A stretch of 64,000 bases of DNA from Heterohyrax brucei (GCA_028571685.1 CM053141.1:52078333-52142332); one strand, 5' to 3'; positions 35,228-46,660 are shown, counted from the stretch's first letter. The notes: a model not told the origin generated them from the sequence alone. Numbers and translations: made by a program.

Positions 35228-36189
35228 GCTAACTGCTGCATTCCAGTCGCCAGTAATTATCAGTGCATCTTGGTTGTATGTTTAACCAATTGCAGATTGC
35301 AGAGGTTGGTAAAAAAAGTCTTTAATTTCCAGACGGCACTTGGCTTGGCTTGCATTAGTGATTGGTATATAAGCTTGAATTAATGGTATTAGCTGGTCTT
35401 CCTTGTAGGCATATGGATATTGTTGTATCACTGACAGAGCTATGTTTTGGAATAGATCATGAAATGTTTTTGAGGTTTAAAGGAAAACTATTGTGTTCAA
35501 CATTTGCTATTCCCAGCATAGTAGACCATGTGATGATCTGATTCAGAATGGCCATTACCAGTCTCTTTCAGCTCACTAATACCTAGGATATCTATCTTTA
35601 CGTGTTCCATTTCTATTTTGACAATTTACAGCTTTCTTACATTCGTACTTTGTACATTCCACATTCTGATTATTAATGGAGGTCTGCAGCTGTTTCTTCT
35701 TGTTTTGAGTCATGCCACATCAGCAAATGAAGGTGTCAGATACTTGACTCTGTTCATGTCATGAAGGTCAGTTGTCCTTTGAGGAGACAGCTCTTTCCCA
35801 GTTGTATTTTGAGTGCCTTCCAACCTGAGGAGCCTGTCTTCAGTAGTATGTTGGACAGTGTTCTGTTGCTGTCCATGAGGTTTTCACTGGCTAATTCTTT
35901 CCAAAAGTAGACTGCCAGGTCCTTCTTAATCTGTTTTAGCATGGAAGCCCTGCTGAAACCTCCCCACCACTGGTGACCTGATGGGATTGGAAATACTGGT
36001 GGCTTAGTTTCTAGCATGTTAGCAATATGCCAGCCTCTAAAGCATGACTAACTGGTGCTGTCACCAGTTAACAGCAGGAATAAATAATTGTGCTTAACTC
36101 TTTTGTATGGGTGAACATTTCTCCTGCTCCCAGTATCCAAATAAGGATCCTTGCACTTAGCTTTTTTTTTACAAGTGTCTGTTTACTCA

Positions 36190-36365
36190 TGGAGCTCTGG
36201 TGGTGCAGTGGTTAAGATCTCAGCTGTTACCCAAAAGATCTGCAGTTTGAATCAACCAGCTGCTCCTTGCAAACCCAATGGGTTGGCTCTGCTGTGCCCT
36301 GTAGATTCTTTTTGAGTCAGAGTCACCTAGATAGCAACGTATTTGGTGTTTCTTTTTTTTGGCTA
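36190..36365 (+). mobile_element. AfroSINE with 8-bp flanking repeat
   Basis: GAGCTCTGGTGGTGCAGTGG, TCTGCAGTTTGAATCAACC and CCTGTAGATTCTTTTTGAGTC. Flanks TTTACTCA at 36,182-36,189 and 36,366-36,373 match. Confidence 0.9.
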
Positions 36366-36373
36366 TTTACTCA

Positions 36374-36816
36374 CAATGTATTCTTAAGACACAAAAATTT
36401 TGAGTAATTTATGAAAGCACTGTCAGTTTCTACTGTTGCCAGCACTTTCATAATTTAACTCATGAACGATAGTAGAATTCTTTTCAGGTTGGGCCAATTT
36501 TGTGTATACATTGTTGAATCTCATTTTGGATTTAATTTTCAGTTATTAATAATGAGTTTGAATATCTTTTAATATTTATTTTATTGTTCTGATGTAAATT
36601 TGGTGATTTAAGCATGTTTGCTAGGGCGACTTTAAGAATCTCAGTTTTAACTAAAAGCTGGACAGTATAGCTTGAGATAGTCTCTTTTTGAAAGGTGGTA
36701 CCATGTATATACATGGTTGTGTAGGAAGCAGGACTGAAATGTGGAGTAAAATGGAGAGAGAATATTACATTGTGTCAATTCTTTGACAGTAGTACTAAAT
36801 TATCACTGCCTGTATA
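36374..36816. other. unique DNA, no gene seen
   Basis: AT-rich with no recognised repeat. Confidence 0.5.
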
Positions 36817-36978
36817 GGAAATGCTGGTAGCCTAGTGGTTTTAAGAGCTATGGCTGCTAACCAAAAGTTTGGCAGTTTGAATCTGCTAGGTGCTCCTGGG
36901 AAATGTGGTGGAGCAGTTCTGGCCTGTCACATAGGATTCTATGAGTAAATAGACAGCAGTGTTTTTTTGTTTTTGGTA
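36817..36978 (+). mobile_element. AfroSINE
   Basis: AATGCTGGTAGCCTAGTGG, GGCTGCTAACCAAAAGTTTGG, TTTGAATCTGCTAGG and GGAGCAGTTCTGGCCTGTC, ending in a T-run. TATAGG occurs on both sides and may be the remains of a target duplication. Confidence 0.9.
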
Positions 36979-37897
36979 TAGGCCTGTGCTGTAGGTGGGA
37001 CATGGCCTCATGAGGCGCCTTTAGTGCGTGGAAAATGGAGAAGGTAGCAGGTGATCCAGGCTCATACTTAAGTCGTTCAGGCCTCCTAAATTAATGAACT
37101 AGTGTGAAAATGATGTTGGAGTCTGAACAGTTTAGCTCATTCAATATTTATTGGGCATACTTCATAAAAGCAAATGGGTAGGTTTTGTAATTTACAGTAA
37201 TAATGTACACTAATAAACTATTGATTATTGTCAATAAAAGAGTAGACACTTTATATAAGCATTTTTAATGACTTTAAAAGATAAATGTATTCTTTTTTTT
37301 CTGTTTGGTTAGTGTTCAGTTTGGTTTCTAAACATTTTATATCCTTGCTACACTGTATGGTTTGATAATGGAAGATTTTAAAACTTTCAAGAACATATGG
37401 AGTTGTTATTCCTCAGAGCTCTACAAATTGATTTACTCTTGAATATTCAAAATTCAGGCTTTAGTATACTTGAGCAATGTTTTGGTGATTTAGAGTTGCT
37501 GTTGGGAATTGCAAATTTCAGTAATTGTGGCTTTGGTTAATTCAGAATATTTCTCCACCGTGACATTATTTTGCTCTGTGTATCAGTGGATATTATTTAT
37601 TTTTGAGCATGAACTTGATTTAGAGAAAGAAATACATGCTTTTTATTGTTAGAGGTTATGTAAATTTTTTACATTAAGTCTGTAAGTCGACACTTAGGGT
37701 AATTTAATCTTTTATAAAGGAGTGGAGATTGTTTTTAATGAGGAAACAAACAGTTATTTCTAATTTGTTTCAAATATAAAATGTAGACAGGGATTGGGGA
37801 CTGTACTACTCCTTCTGTTAATTATTTAGTTTATAGTCACTAGTTTATAGTCACTTTTTTGGACAGGTCAGCCTTATCTTACATGTCTCAAGCTTTA
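36979..37897. other. unique DNA with a faint L2-like word
   Basis: No gene seen. TTCAATATTTATTGGGCATAC at about 37,140 resembles an L2 3' end in reverse, but too little matches to call. Confidence 0.45.
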
Positions 37898-38096
37898 CTG
37901 AAACCTGTTGCTATTGAGTCGATTCTCACTCATGATGACCTCGTGTGCATGAGTAGATCTGTGCTCCAAAGAGGTTTTAATGGCTAATTTTCTGAAAGTA
38001 GATTGTTAGGCTTTTTTCCCAAGATGCCTCTGGGTGGACTTAAACCTTCAGACTTCAGGTTAGCAGCAGCCAAGTGCCTGAACCATTTACCAAATT
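37898..38096 (-). mobile_element. AfroSINE, long variant
   Basis: Tail CCTGTTGCTATTGAGTCGATTCTCACTCATG, long-subtype middle (AGTAGATTGTTAGGC, GATGCCTCTGGGTGGACTTAAACC) and head TTCAGGTTAGCAGC. Confidence 0.88.
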
Positions 38097-39173
38097 CAGA
38101 GACTCCTAAGTTTCACCTGAGTGAAACTTGAAGTTTTATTCTAAGATCATGTTAAACTTGGGTAACTGAAAAATTGTCACACATTTTAAGTTAAACTTGT
38201 ACATCCATGGTTATCCTACCCTCCCTCCCCATACAAGGTGCCGTATTTTACTGGTTGTAAGTACATGAATTAAATTGCTTTGATCAACCTCTCACAGTTT
38301 TCAGCTTGAAAGGATGAAGACTCTGAGGCCGCTGTTACTGTATTATCTAAAAGCAAAGCAGTGACTCTGTTTCACCCACTAGTTTCTTCTCTTTCTCTTT
38401 CCCTCTTGTGCTGTGTTTCTACATTTGTGTTCCCATTGGCTGTTATGTCTCTGAAATGTGCTCCCTGTTCTTGCTGCTCTAACTGGTCACTTTCTGCTTT
38501 GTGTCTTTTACAGTCTGATTCCTGTGACTCTATAAGCATCAGTTTCTCTTAGTTCTGTTTTTTTGTTTTGTTTTTTTTTCTCCTTCTGATCACTTCAGGC
38601 ATTTAGATTAGTATTTCTTCATCTGTTTTCTCCTTAATTTTGTTGTTCCTTTCTTAATTGACTGCAGCTTTCTCAGTTTTTTAGTCTTTAGCCCTCTTAG
38701 CCGACTATCAGCCTCTAAGACCTTAATTGTTGTGTCTCTCTATTCTTGGATTTATTGCCCTCACATTGGGTGTTCTGAGTCTCCTTTATGACAGTATGAC
38801 ACAGACTTGCCATCGCAACTGTGACTCAGGACATTGAAAAAGTGAATGTGAAAACATGTTGGAGAGTGTTGGGAGTTACTGAATTGAATGTCAGAATCTT
38901 ATCTGGAAATCATTGCTCTTTTTTATTTCAAGTCTCTGTGGACAGTATTCTAGAGAAGCTGTGTACTCCAGTCAAGATGTTAATACCTAAGTAAATGAAA
39001 GGGCTTGTTGAATCCAGCAGGGAAGGGGCAACCAAAAAGAAGAGTGTCTTTTTCTGTATTGGTGGTAATAGTGATTATTCAAAGCCATATCTTTTCAGTA
39101 ACTATTTCTCATTTTTCATCAGTGATGTAGCATACTAGCATATATATTATAAACCATTGTTTGTTAGGAAATA
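38097..39173. other. unique, pyrimidine-rich DNA
   Basis: Strong T/C bias on the plus strand around 38,360-38,700 (for example TTCTCTTTCTCTTTCCCTC). No gene or known repeat is recognised. Confidence 0.5.
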
Positions 39174-39213
39174 GGAGCTCTGATGGTGCAGTGGTTAGAG
39201 CTTAGCTGCTACC
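39174..39213 (+). mobile_element. AfroSINE head fragment
   Basis: GGAGCTCTGATGGTGCAGTGG then AGAGCTTAGCTGCTACC is the first 40 bp of the tRNA-like head. It stops abruptly, so the body is missing. Confidence 0.75.
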
Positions 39214-39384
39214 AGTTTTATTAGTAATGACAGTAAACTGCATGGGAACTGTGATACGTCCTTCTTCCCCTCCTTTGTACCCTTTAAGTGTCACTCAGGA
39301 GAGTCATCTGTCTCTGATTTTGTTATTAGTCCACATACCTCTGTTAGAAGTTTATCATCACGTTACAACTCCATTTTTACACAT

Positions 39385-39883
39385 TATTTTAGTCAGCTAG
39401 GGCTGCTCTAACAGAAATACCACAGAGTGGATGGCTTTAACAAAGAAATATTTATTCTTACACAGTCCGGTAGGTTGCAAGTCCATATTCAGGGTGTCCG
39501 CTCCAGGGAAAGACTTTCCCCTTGACGGCTCTGGAGGAAAGTCCGGTATTGCATCAGTCATTGTCCAGGGAGTGTCCTAACGCAAGAACCTCTGGTCTGA
39601 ACGACGCGCTCTGCTCCTGGTGCTGCTTGCTTGATGGTAGCGAGGTTCTCAAATTGTCCTTGGTTCTTTTTCCTTTTATTCCTTGCAAGCTAAAAGCATT
39701 AAGGGTGGGGCAAGCCATACTCCAGGGAAACTTCCCCATAGCAGGAATTTACAGCCCCACCCTAATCCTTTAACATACAAGTTAGCAAAACCACACAATG
39801 GAGGACAGTCCCAAGATACTGGGAACCATATCCCAGCCACGTGGCTGCACACATTTTTGGGGGACACAATTCAAACCATGACA
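39385..39883 (-). mobile_element. MaLR-like solo LTR with 5-bp target duplication
   Basis: Same LTR family as 18,920-19,412 in the opposite orientation. It begins (plus reading) TATTTTAGTCAGCTAGGGCTGC and ends CAATTCAAACCATGACA. It is about 499 bp long, against 493 for the other copy. The flanks CACAT (39,380-39,384) and CACAT (39,884-39,888) are an exact 5-bp duplication, as LTR elements make. Open frames inside it are incidental. Confidence 0.8.
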
Positions 39884-39929
39884 CACATTTATGTGTGACT
39901 GTTGATTAAAGCCTAATTTCTTTCTCTGG

Positions 39930-40060
39930 ATGATGAGCCTCAGAGGACCTGTAGTGTCAGGTCTGCAAAGGCTCACCATCCTCCAGGGCCTAGCACAATG
40001 CCTGGTATACCATAGGTGCTCAAGAAATGCAGTGTAAGTAAATGAATACATGAGTTAGCA
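39930..40060 (+). repeat. L2 3' end
   Basis: CCAGGGCCTAGCACAATGCCTGGTATACCATAGGTGCTCAAGAAATG matches the well-known L2 3' end (CCTAGcACAgTGCCTGGcAcAtagTAGGTGCTCAAtAAATg) closely. Confidence 0.8.
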
Positions 40061-40317
40061 CTTCATGCTTAAATTCGGAGAGTAGATAAGAGAATTTCAG
40101 AATATGGAATATGTAAAATATTTGACTAATTGATGTATTCATCTGCTGCTGCAGCAGATACAGGTACTAGGGAAACAAAAATTAAACATGGCCCTTGAAC
40201 TTGAAGAGTTCATGTGAATCTGAAGCTACTGTTAACTGTTTTCAGGTCTTTCTGCAAGTTCTAGAGCATCTGTAAATACTACAACTCAAATTAATGTTTT
40301 CCAGCAGATTTTTTTTT

Positions 40318-41060
40318 TTTAATTGAACTTTACAGAAGGTTTACAGAACAAACTGGTTTTTCCCCTTAACAGGTCAGCACTCTCTTTTCAGCCTTCCATT
40401 CTCTATGACCATCACCCCTGTCCCCTCTTGCCTTCTAGTCCTTGTCCTTGGGCTGGTGTGCTCCATAAGTCTTGTTTGTTACAGGCTTGTTCAATCTTTG
40501 GTTGAGGGGTGAATCTCAGAAATGACTTCATTACTGACCTAAAGGAATGTCCAGCGGCCCTACTCTTAGTCTCCATCAGGCCAGCAATTCTGCTTTTTCT
40601 TCTTTGAGTTTTGTTTTACATTTTTCTCCAGCTCTCTAGGACCCTTTGCTGTCTTTCCTGTCGGTCTTGTCAGAGTATCAGTGGTGGTAGCCAAGTACCA
40701 TCTAGTTGTACTAGATTCAGTCTGCTGAAGACCTTTGTAGATGTGGTCCATTAGTTCTTTGGAATAATCTTTCCTTGTTTCTTTACTTTTCTTCATTCTT
40801 CTTTCTTCCTGAAGGGATGAGAGCAGTGGAGTATCCTACATGGTCCCTCACAGACTTTTAAGACCCCAGATACTGCTTAGCAAGTAGAATGGAGAACACT
40901 TTCCTTGTAAACTACATTATACCAATTGACCTTGCCGATTTTCAACAGCCCCTCTATCCGCGAGCATCTTTTCAATTCCTGTTACTGTGGTGAAATGGCT
41001 CTTTGCCGTGTATGAAGCTAGAAATTATACCTGAGAGTCGTATATACAACAGAATCCCTG
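40318..41060 (-). mobile_element. older L1 3' UTR fragment
   Basis: AATTGAACTTTACAGAAGGTTTACAGAACAAACTGG is the reverse complement of the older L1 3' end family also at 16,137. It continues through ATCACCCCTGTCCCC to AAGACCCCAGATACTGC. Confidence 0.65.
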
Positions 41061-41665
41061 TGGAAATGAGATGATGCAGTATTTGTTTTTTCACAGTGAG
41101 GAGCTGGAAAAAAAGCCAGGAACAATTATTTAATCAAAGAATAATGAGTCTGATTATTTTAATCAGATGTTCATTTTACCTCTTGAATGGAAGGAACTAA
41201 AAAGGAAATAAACACATCTCAAAAGGAAGCCATGTGGTCAAGGTTCCCCTGAAAGGATTCAGTTAAGGACAAGGATTAAAAGGCTAAGTATTTTGTGAGA
41301 TGTGCTAGCCAGGGTGCTCTTTCGCTTCTATCTAGAAAGCTAAAAAGTGTCCCAAGTAAATACATTCAAGATATGTTATTCCCACCCTGGAGAACAGTTA
41401 GAGTTGGATTTTCCTTAATTTCACAGGAAACACATGAACCAAAAGAAAAGTATCCTTGAAAAAATTCTGTCCTTCCCTCTGAGGAACTGTGGTAAGAAAA
41501 TATTTTTCAGCAGTCCTTTGTTCAGGAAATGAGGTGATATCACTAGTTGTTGAGTGTAGTGTTAGAATGAGGGTAGTGCCTGTTCCAGAGCCACAGTTAG
41601 ATGTCAGTTCTGTAGAGGAAGGGCCATGCTTTTCTGACTTTCCTCTGACTCTGTCCATGCCTGTA
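41061..41665. other. unassigned DNA
   Basis: No recognised repeat. A 128-codon minus-strand open frame (41,398-41,784) runs out of this stretch into the tandem duplication. It has no recognised domain and is listed only as a curiosity. Confidence 0.4.
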
Positions 41666-42016
41666 ACATGACATGGTAAGAAGTTTGTGCTGAGTGAGTA
41701 CATGTTAAGTGACTGAACAAGTGGAGGATTAAGAAGGACATACCACATTGGAACATGGGAAGGATTACTGCATTTGTTGACCATTTGATTCCTCCCGTTA
41801 CCTAAAGGACTTGGATCTTGGCAGAATTTAAATCTTCAGACATAACCATGGTACTAAGTCTGTGCTGAGTCAGTACACGTTAAGTGACTGAATACGTGAA
41901 GGATTAAGAAAGACCTAAAACATTGGAACATGGGAAGGATTACTGGGTTTGTTGACTGTTTGATTCCTCCCATTACCTATAGGACTTGGATCTTGGCAGA
42001 ATTTAAATCTTCAGAA
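41666..42016. repeat. 175-bp tandem duplication
   Basis: Two head-to-tail units of about 175 bp (about 41,666-41,841 and 41,842-42,016) share landmarks in the same order: TGTGCTGAGT, TTAAGTGACTGAA, GAACATGGGAAGGATTACTG and GGACTTGGATCTTGGCAG. A third partial start (AGAAATAACCACAGTACTA) follows. The units differ at scattered bases, so the duplication is not recent. Confidence 0.9.
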
Positions 42017-42172
42017 ATAACCACAGTACTAAAGGTTATTTAAGACTGCCATTTTCATCATGTGTATACCTACATTATTTACATAATTCCATTTCTTTAG
42101 CTGCCTCAGTTTCCCAGTTGGTTTGACAACAGATTAATGTAAAGAGGTAATCAGATCAGAACAAGCATATAT

Positions 42173-42391
42173 TTATTCAGCTATTTTCATGAAAGCATCA
42201 TCACCTGTCTTGGTCTCCTCCCACATGACCTTGTAGATAGCCTCTTGTGGGTCAGTCAAACTGTTTGTAGTGCCATCTGTATTATCAACAGGATGCAATA
42301 AGTAGGTATCGTGCATTAAATCTGAAACCTTAATGTGCATAGCAATCAGTTGAAATGCAGATTTAGATTCAGGAAATCTGGTATGGGCCAA
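42173..42391 (-). other. 72-codon open frame of unknown origin
   Basis: Only this frame is open across the interval. The translation ends VMWEETKTGDDAFMKIAE at a TAA that overlaps an AATAAA word, as a short retrocopy or terminal exon might. I do not recognise the family. The amino-acid mixture is protein-like, but the length is compatible with chance. Confidence 0.2.
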
Positions 42392-42547
42392 GATTGTATA
42401 TTTTTAGTATGTACCTGGGTGAGCTGATACTGCCTGGTGGACCGTATTTTGAGTGGTAGTAAATTGTTGGGACATCAGAGGTATTTGGATGTAGCCAAGA
42501 CCTCTCACTGGTTCCTTTCTGATTGACTGTGTATTTGGTAGTGTAAC

Positions 42548-42780
42548 ATTAGGGGACAGTAGTGGTTCTGTGGTAGAATTCTTGCCTTCCATGTGGGAGA
42601 CCCTGTCAGTGCATCTCCAACTCAGTCTGTCATTGGAGGCTTGTGTGTTGCTGTGATGTGGAAAAGATTGTAAATGAATTTCCAGACTAAGACTGGGAAG
42701 AAAAACCTGGCAAGAAAAGCCTGAAAGCCACTGAAAAGCCCAGTGGATTGTGCATGAGCTCACCATGAGTAGGAAAACGT
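42548..42780 (+). mobile_element. tRNA-Gly-like SINE of a second type
   Basis: GTGGTTCTGTGGTAGAATTCTTGCC resembles the first half of a glycine tRNA gene (tGGTTCaGTGGTAGAATTCTcGCC). The body follows: CATTGGAGGCTTGTGTGTTGCTGTGATG and TTCCAGACTAAGACTGGGAAGAAA. This is a different SINE type from the AfroSINEs around it. No functional tRNA fold is expected because the second half is SINE body. Confidence 0.75.
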
Positions 42781-42912
42781 GATGGCTAAGTGTTGAAGAG
42801 CTACGGCTGCTAGCCAGAAGCCCAGCCATTTGGATCTACCAGATTCTCCTTGGAAACTGTGAGAGAGTTGAGCTGGAGTCCACTTAAGGGCAACAGGCTT
42901 TTTTTTTTTTCC
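42781..42912 (+). mobile_element. AfroSINE, partial
   Basis: GATGGCTAAGTG, GGCTGCTAGCCAGAAGCCC, TTTGGATCTACCAG and CTCCTTGGAAACTG, ending in a 12-T run. It abuts the second-type SINE directly upstream. The internal body is shortened. Confidence 0.75.
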
Positions 42913-43009
42913 CCCTTGCTTTGAGTTGGGCTGTCTTGAGGGCACCTGACAACTAGGATAACATCAGTGAGTTCTATCTGGCCCTTTTCATCACCATTGG
43001 ATAAATATA

Positions 43010-43335
43010 AAATTGCATGGCCCCTGGACACCTTTCAGCTCAGTAATGAGATCATTCCTGAGGTTTACCCTTCAACCAAAGATTAGACAGGCCCATAAGA
43101 CAAAAGGAGACCAAAGGGGCTCACCAGCCCAAGGCAAGGACTGGAGGGTAGGAGGGGACAGGAAAGCTAGTGATAGGGAACTCAGGATTGAGAGAGGAGA
43201 GTGTTGACATGTTGTGGGGTTGTAAACCAATGCCGGGAAGCAACATGTGTTCTTGCTACTTGGTGAGAAACTGATTTGTTCTGTGGACATCCATCTAAAG
43301 TCCAATCAAAATAAAGATGCATTTAAAAAAAAAAA
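43010..43335 (+). mobile_element. older L1-type 3' end with A-tail
   Basis: The copy contains CAGGCCCATAAGACAAAAGG, GAGAGTGTTGACATG, ACCAATGCCGGGAAGC and CCATCTAAAGTCCAATCAAAATAAAG, then an A13 tail. It is homologous to the next copy but diverged. Confidence 0.65.
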
Positions 43336-43384
43336 AACCAGAGAGGAAATAAAGTACATCTGTGAGACCAAAGGCCAGCAATTA

Positions 43385-43607
43385 CTCTAAAGTAAAGATG
43401 AGAAGGTAATAGGGCAGGGAAACTAGATTATAGGGAGTGGAACAACCAGAACAGAGTGAGAATGCTGACACATTGTGAAAGATGTAACCAATGCCACTGA
43501 ACAGTTTGTGTACAAATTGTTAAATAGGAACCTAATTTGCTGTGTAAACTTTCACCAAAAAATGCAATAACTTTTTTATTGTCTTAGAAGAAAAAATGAA
43601 TTAATAA
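43385..43607 (+). mobile_element. older L1 3' end, second copy
   Basis: GAGAATGCTGACACATTGTGAAAG, ACCAATGCCACTGAACAGTTTGTGTACAAATTG and GCTGTGTAAACTTTCACC form the plus-strand version of the 3' end seen in reverse at 16,137. It follows the preceding copy in the same orientation. Confidence 0.7.
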
Positions 43608-45089
43608 AATTTAAAACGGCAGTTATAGCATGACTCATGAAAACCAAACTAAATACAAATACAAATCCATTTCTAAAAGTTCAGCTGTAGACATTCTGAT
43701 GAGAAATGAGCCTTTCTGGCTCAAGGTTGAGAAAACAGTGAGATTGGGACTTTACACAAAGGGTTATAAGCCATTAGTGTTTGTCGTCTCTTTGTTGTAC
43801 TCTGGGCCAGATGTGCCAGAATTAGCTTCCTGGGGAAAGAATTGCACTGGTTTATAGGTGAAAAGAGCTGTTAAATAAAATAAAATAAAAAACCGTTGCC
43901 ATGATGCTAAAAAAAGGACTTTATATGGCTTTCCTCCTTAAAATTCTGTAAGAAGCTCAAGCATCTCTACAAAGAAAATCAAGTTCCATCTAACTATTAA
44001 GTATTCTGTAGAGAACTTCATTCGCAGTGGGAGACAAGATAAGTTTCCACATAAAAAACTTTTTGTCTTGAGTCACCTGTGGTTTCTAAACAGAAGTTTG
44101 TTTTGCTCTTTAATACAGTGAAATTGGAGACGTAATTTGATCAATTTCAGGAAAACAAGCCTAATGTGATCTAAATTTACTAAATAAGGCTTTAAGGCAA
44201 ATATTTAAATAAGTAAAAATTGGAGTATATGTTTGATTTTCTCTTATTTTAACTGTTTGCAACCTCCTGACTCTTGCATATATGCTATAACTGACTATTT
44301 AAATCAGTGTGGGGTATCATTTTTCAAAATTATATTCCCCTCCCATGAATACAGTATTAAATAAATGTGGGAACACTATGCTATTTTATCTACTGTTGTG
44401 TAAACTTCTGAGTTTTTTTTTTTTTTTTTTAGTGTAGCAGAGGTCTCTCAGGATAGTCATTAACTTTTGTAATTCTCCCACTCATTCTGTAAAGCAGTTC
44501 TGGAGAACCCTCTGAGTCACTCTGTATATCCATCGGAGTATTCATTAAAGCACTTTTGGTTGTGATTGGAGTTTCTGAATTTCTTTATCTGAAATAATGG
44601 AAATTCCCCAGATTGTACCATAGAGAATTTTTAATATTACAATTTGCTCTCAAGTCTTCATTGTTTGAGTAACTACATTCTAATTTAAATGTGATTTTTG
44701 TATCATTTATTTTTAATGACTAACATGAATTCCGGTTACAGATTTTTGATTTAGTAGCTCAGTTAACCTCCCACAGGTGGTATCTGTGGGAACAGGGATA
44801 GCTTATCTTGCCCCTGTTCCCACACTTTGTTTCTTAGGAGAATGATAGGTAGAGCATGTTTTCTACAGAAGTCTTGTAGTGGTGGCTGTGAGGAGGGGAA
44901 TATCTGGATAAATTTGAAAGATAACTTTGTGGCTCAGTCAGCAGGCTCTGGTGTTAATTGGATGTGTGGGGTAAGGAGGAAGGGGAAGTGATTGTTACGT
45001 TAACAACAAAAAATATGTTTTGTATCTGACTTTCTCTTCATAAACATTAATTTACTTTCCTCAGCATAGTTTGCATAAGTGGGGGTGTA
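43608..45089. other. unique DNA, no gene seen
   Basis: AT-rich with a T19 run near 44,412 and no recognised repeat. The 75-codon frame at 43,630-43,857 has no recognisable domain. Confidence 0.5.
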
Positions 45090-45250
45090 ATATATGTGGT
45101 GAAGTGGTTAAGAACTTTGGCTGCATATCAGAAGGTCTGGCAGTTTGAATCTACCAGCCATTCCTTGGAAACCTTATAGGGCAGTTCTCTTCTTCCCTAA
45201 AGAGTCACTATATGTTGGAGTTGACTTGATGGCAATGGTTTTTAACATTG
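45090..45250 (+). mobile_element. AfroSINE
   Basis: ATGTGGTGAAGTGGTTAAGAAC, GGCTGCATATCAGAAGG, CAGTTTGAATCTACCAG, GGCAGTTCTCTTCTTCC and TGGAGTTGACTTGATGGCAATGG. Confidence 0.9.
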
Positions 45251-45771
45251 TACAGCCAAATTCACAGTTCAAATGATCAAATTGAAGCAACCCTGGTTAA
45301 TAAGAATGGTGCTTGAAAATTCTTGAAGCTGCCAGGGGAAAGTTTCACTTGAAAGGATCATTTAAAGCTTTTATTTACAAATAACTCCCAAATAAACTGT
45401 TTACTGTGATGCATAGATATAACCACATCCCAGGAACATCTTACCTTTCTCAAGGGACTTCAGATAAGATACTCATAGGGGTTTTTTGTCTTTTCTTTTT
45501 TGGTCACGAAAATGGTTATGCATAAGCATTTAGAACTTCTTTTCTTAGAATATAGAAACCTATTGTGTCATACTTTTGTTTAAAAGAAAAATTGGTGTTC
45601 TTATAGCTTGTTGACTTGTGAAAATAACAAACTCATGATTATTTTAGTCTGGAAATAAAAATAATACTTTTTTCTTGTTTTGATAACTGACCTTTTAAAT
45701 AAAAGGATATGCAGTTTTTCTGCATTTAGGGACTAAGTAAATGCATAACTTGAAACCTGATAATTGTTGTG
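45251..45771. other. unique DNA, no gene seen
   Basis: AT-rich, nothing recognised. Confidence 0.5.
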
Positions 45772-45781
45772 TAATTTATGT

Positions 45782-45960
45782 GAAACCAAAAGACCAAAAC
45801 CACTGCCATAGAGTCAGCTCTGACTTACAGTGACCCTATAGGTCAGAGTAGGACTGCCCTGACAGAGTTTCCAAGGAGTGCCTGGCAGATTTGAACTGCC
45901 AAGATTTTTGTTAGCAGATGTAGCACTTAACCTAGTATGCCACAACACACGAGGTTTCCA
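45782..45960 (-). mobile_element. AfroSINE with perfect 10-bp target duplication
   Basis: Tail CACTGCCATAGAGTCAGCTCTGACTTACAGTGACCC and body CAGAGTAGGACTGCCCTGAC. Flanks TAATTTATGT at 45,772-45,781 and 45,961-45,970 are identical. Confidence 0.95.
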
Positions 45961-45970
45961 TAATTTATGT

Positions 45971-46660
45971 AAGTGTTCTTAAATTTGGTCCTTTTATTAC
46001 TAAAGTTAACTTGTCAGTTACCATTTAGCTTTAAATCTTAACACGATTTCCCTGGGAAAGAAAGTGAAAGATTTTTTTTTTTTTTTAAATAGATATTATA
46101 CCACTTAGATCATGCAGTTGTAATAATTTGACCTAGTTTTAATTAAGTAACAAGAAGTAACTTGAGCTGTGACTGAGAAAGCATTAGAAGTAAAATAATG
46201 ACCTAACTAGATACGTAGACATCTGCTTTATTGCTGGCTTTTAGAACAGGCTCAATGTTAAATGTATTCCTGACTGTAGAAGTGAAAGCATTATGGATGA
46301 AAGTTACCAAGGCTTCTCATTTTGTTACATGATTTTTCAACTCATTTTCATTTTCTACAAAGTGATTTAAATTCATTCTGTCAGAACCTGCCAGTTCAGT
46401 GAAAACTAAAACCTTAGATGAGAGCCTTGCATTTGACATTTCATTCTTATCTCCCTAAAAAAATACATGATAATCAAAATCCCATTGTGGCAACCCTGGA
46501 CTTTTCCATTGACCCTGTTTCATTCTGAACTTTTCTCAACAAAAGAAATATGAATTGTTTAATTAATAAGTGTCAGACTTCTTAATCCTGTTACAGAAGT
46601 AATTGAGGCACCAAACAGTGCTAAGTGGAAAAGCAAGGGTTAAGCAAATGAGTTGCACAG
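45971..46660. other. unique DNA, no gene seen
   Basis: AT-rich, with a T14 run near 46,073. Nothing recognised. Confidence 0.5.

Larger units (their letters stand above)
32215..36060 (-). mobile_element. long RTE LINE (BovB-like), interrupted by two L1s
   Basis: RTE LINEs encode one protein with endonuclease and reverse transcriptase. On the minus strand, 33,362-33,598 encodes ICTIPKKDDTTESGNYGTIS and LISHTSKILLKIIQKQTQQY, the RTE polymerase motif block (IPKKG...NYRTIaLISHaSKvmLKil). The catalytic ADD of the YADD-type motif reads from 32,974-32,982 and is followed by TTLLAES-like codons. The 3' end at 32,215-32,400 has the AfroSINE-like tail region. The 5' part extends to about 36,060. The frame is broken in many places. 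It is the longest RTE copy here and the likely kind of helper for AfroSINEs. Confidence 0.8.

Noticed and set aside
41398-41784. 128-codon minus-strand open frame
   Set aside because: It runs into the 175-bp tandem duplication, has no recognisable domain, and its length can occur by chance in 64 kb read in six frames.
42548-42600. tRNA-Gly gene
   Set aside because: Only the first half resembles the tRNA; the rest is SINE body, so no cloverleaf forms.
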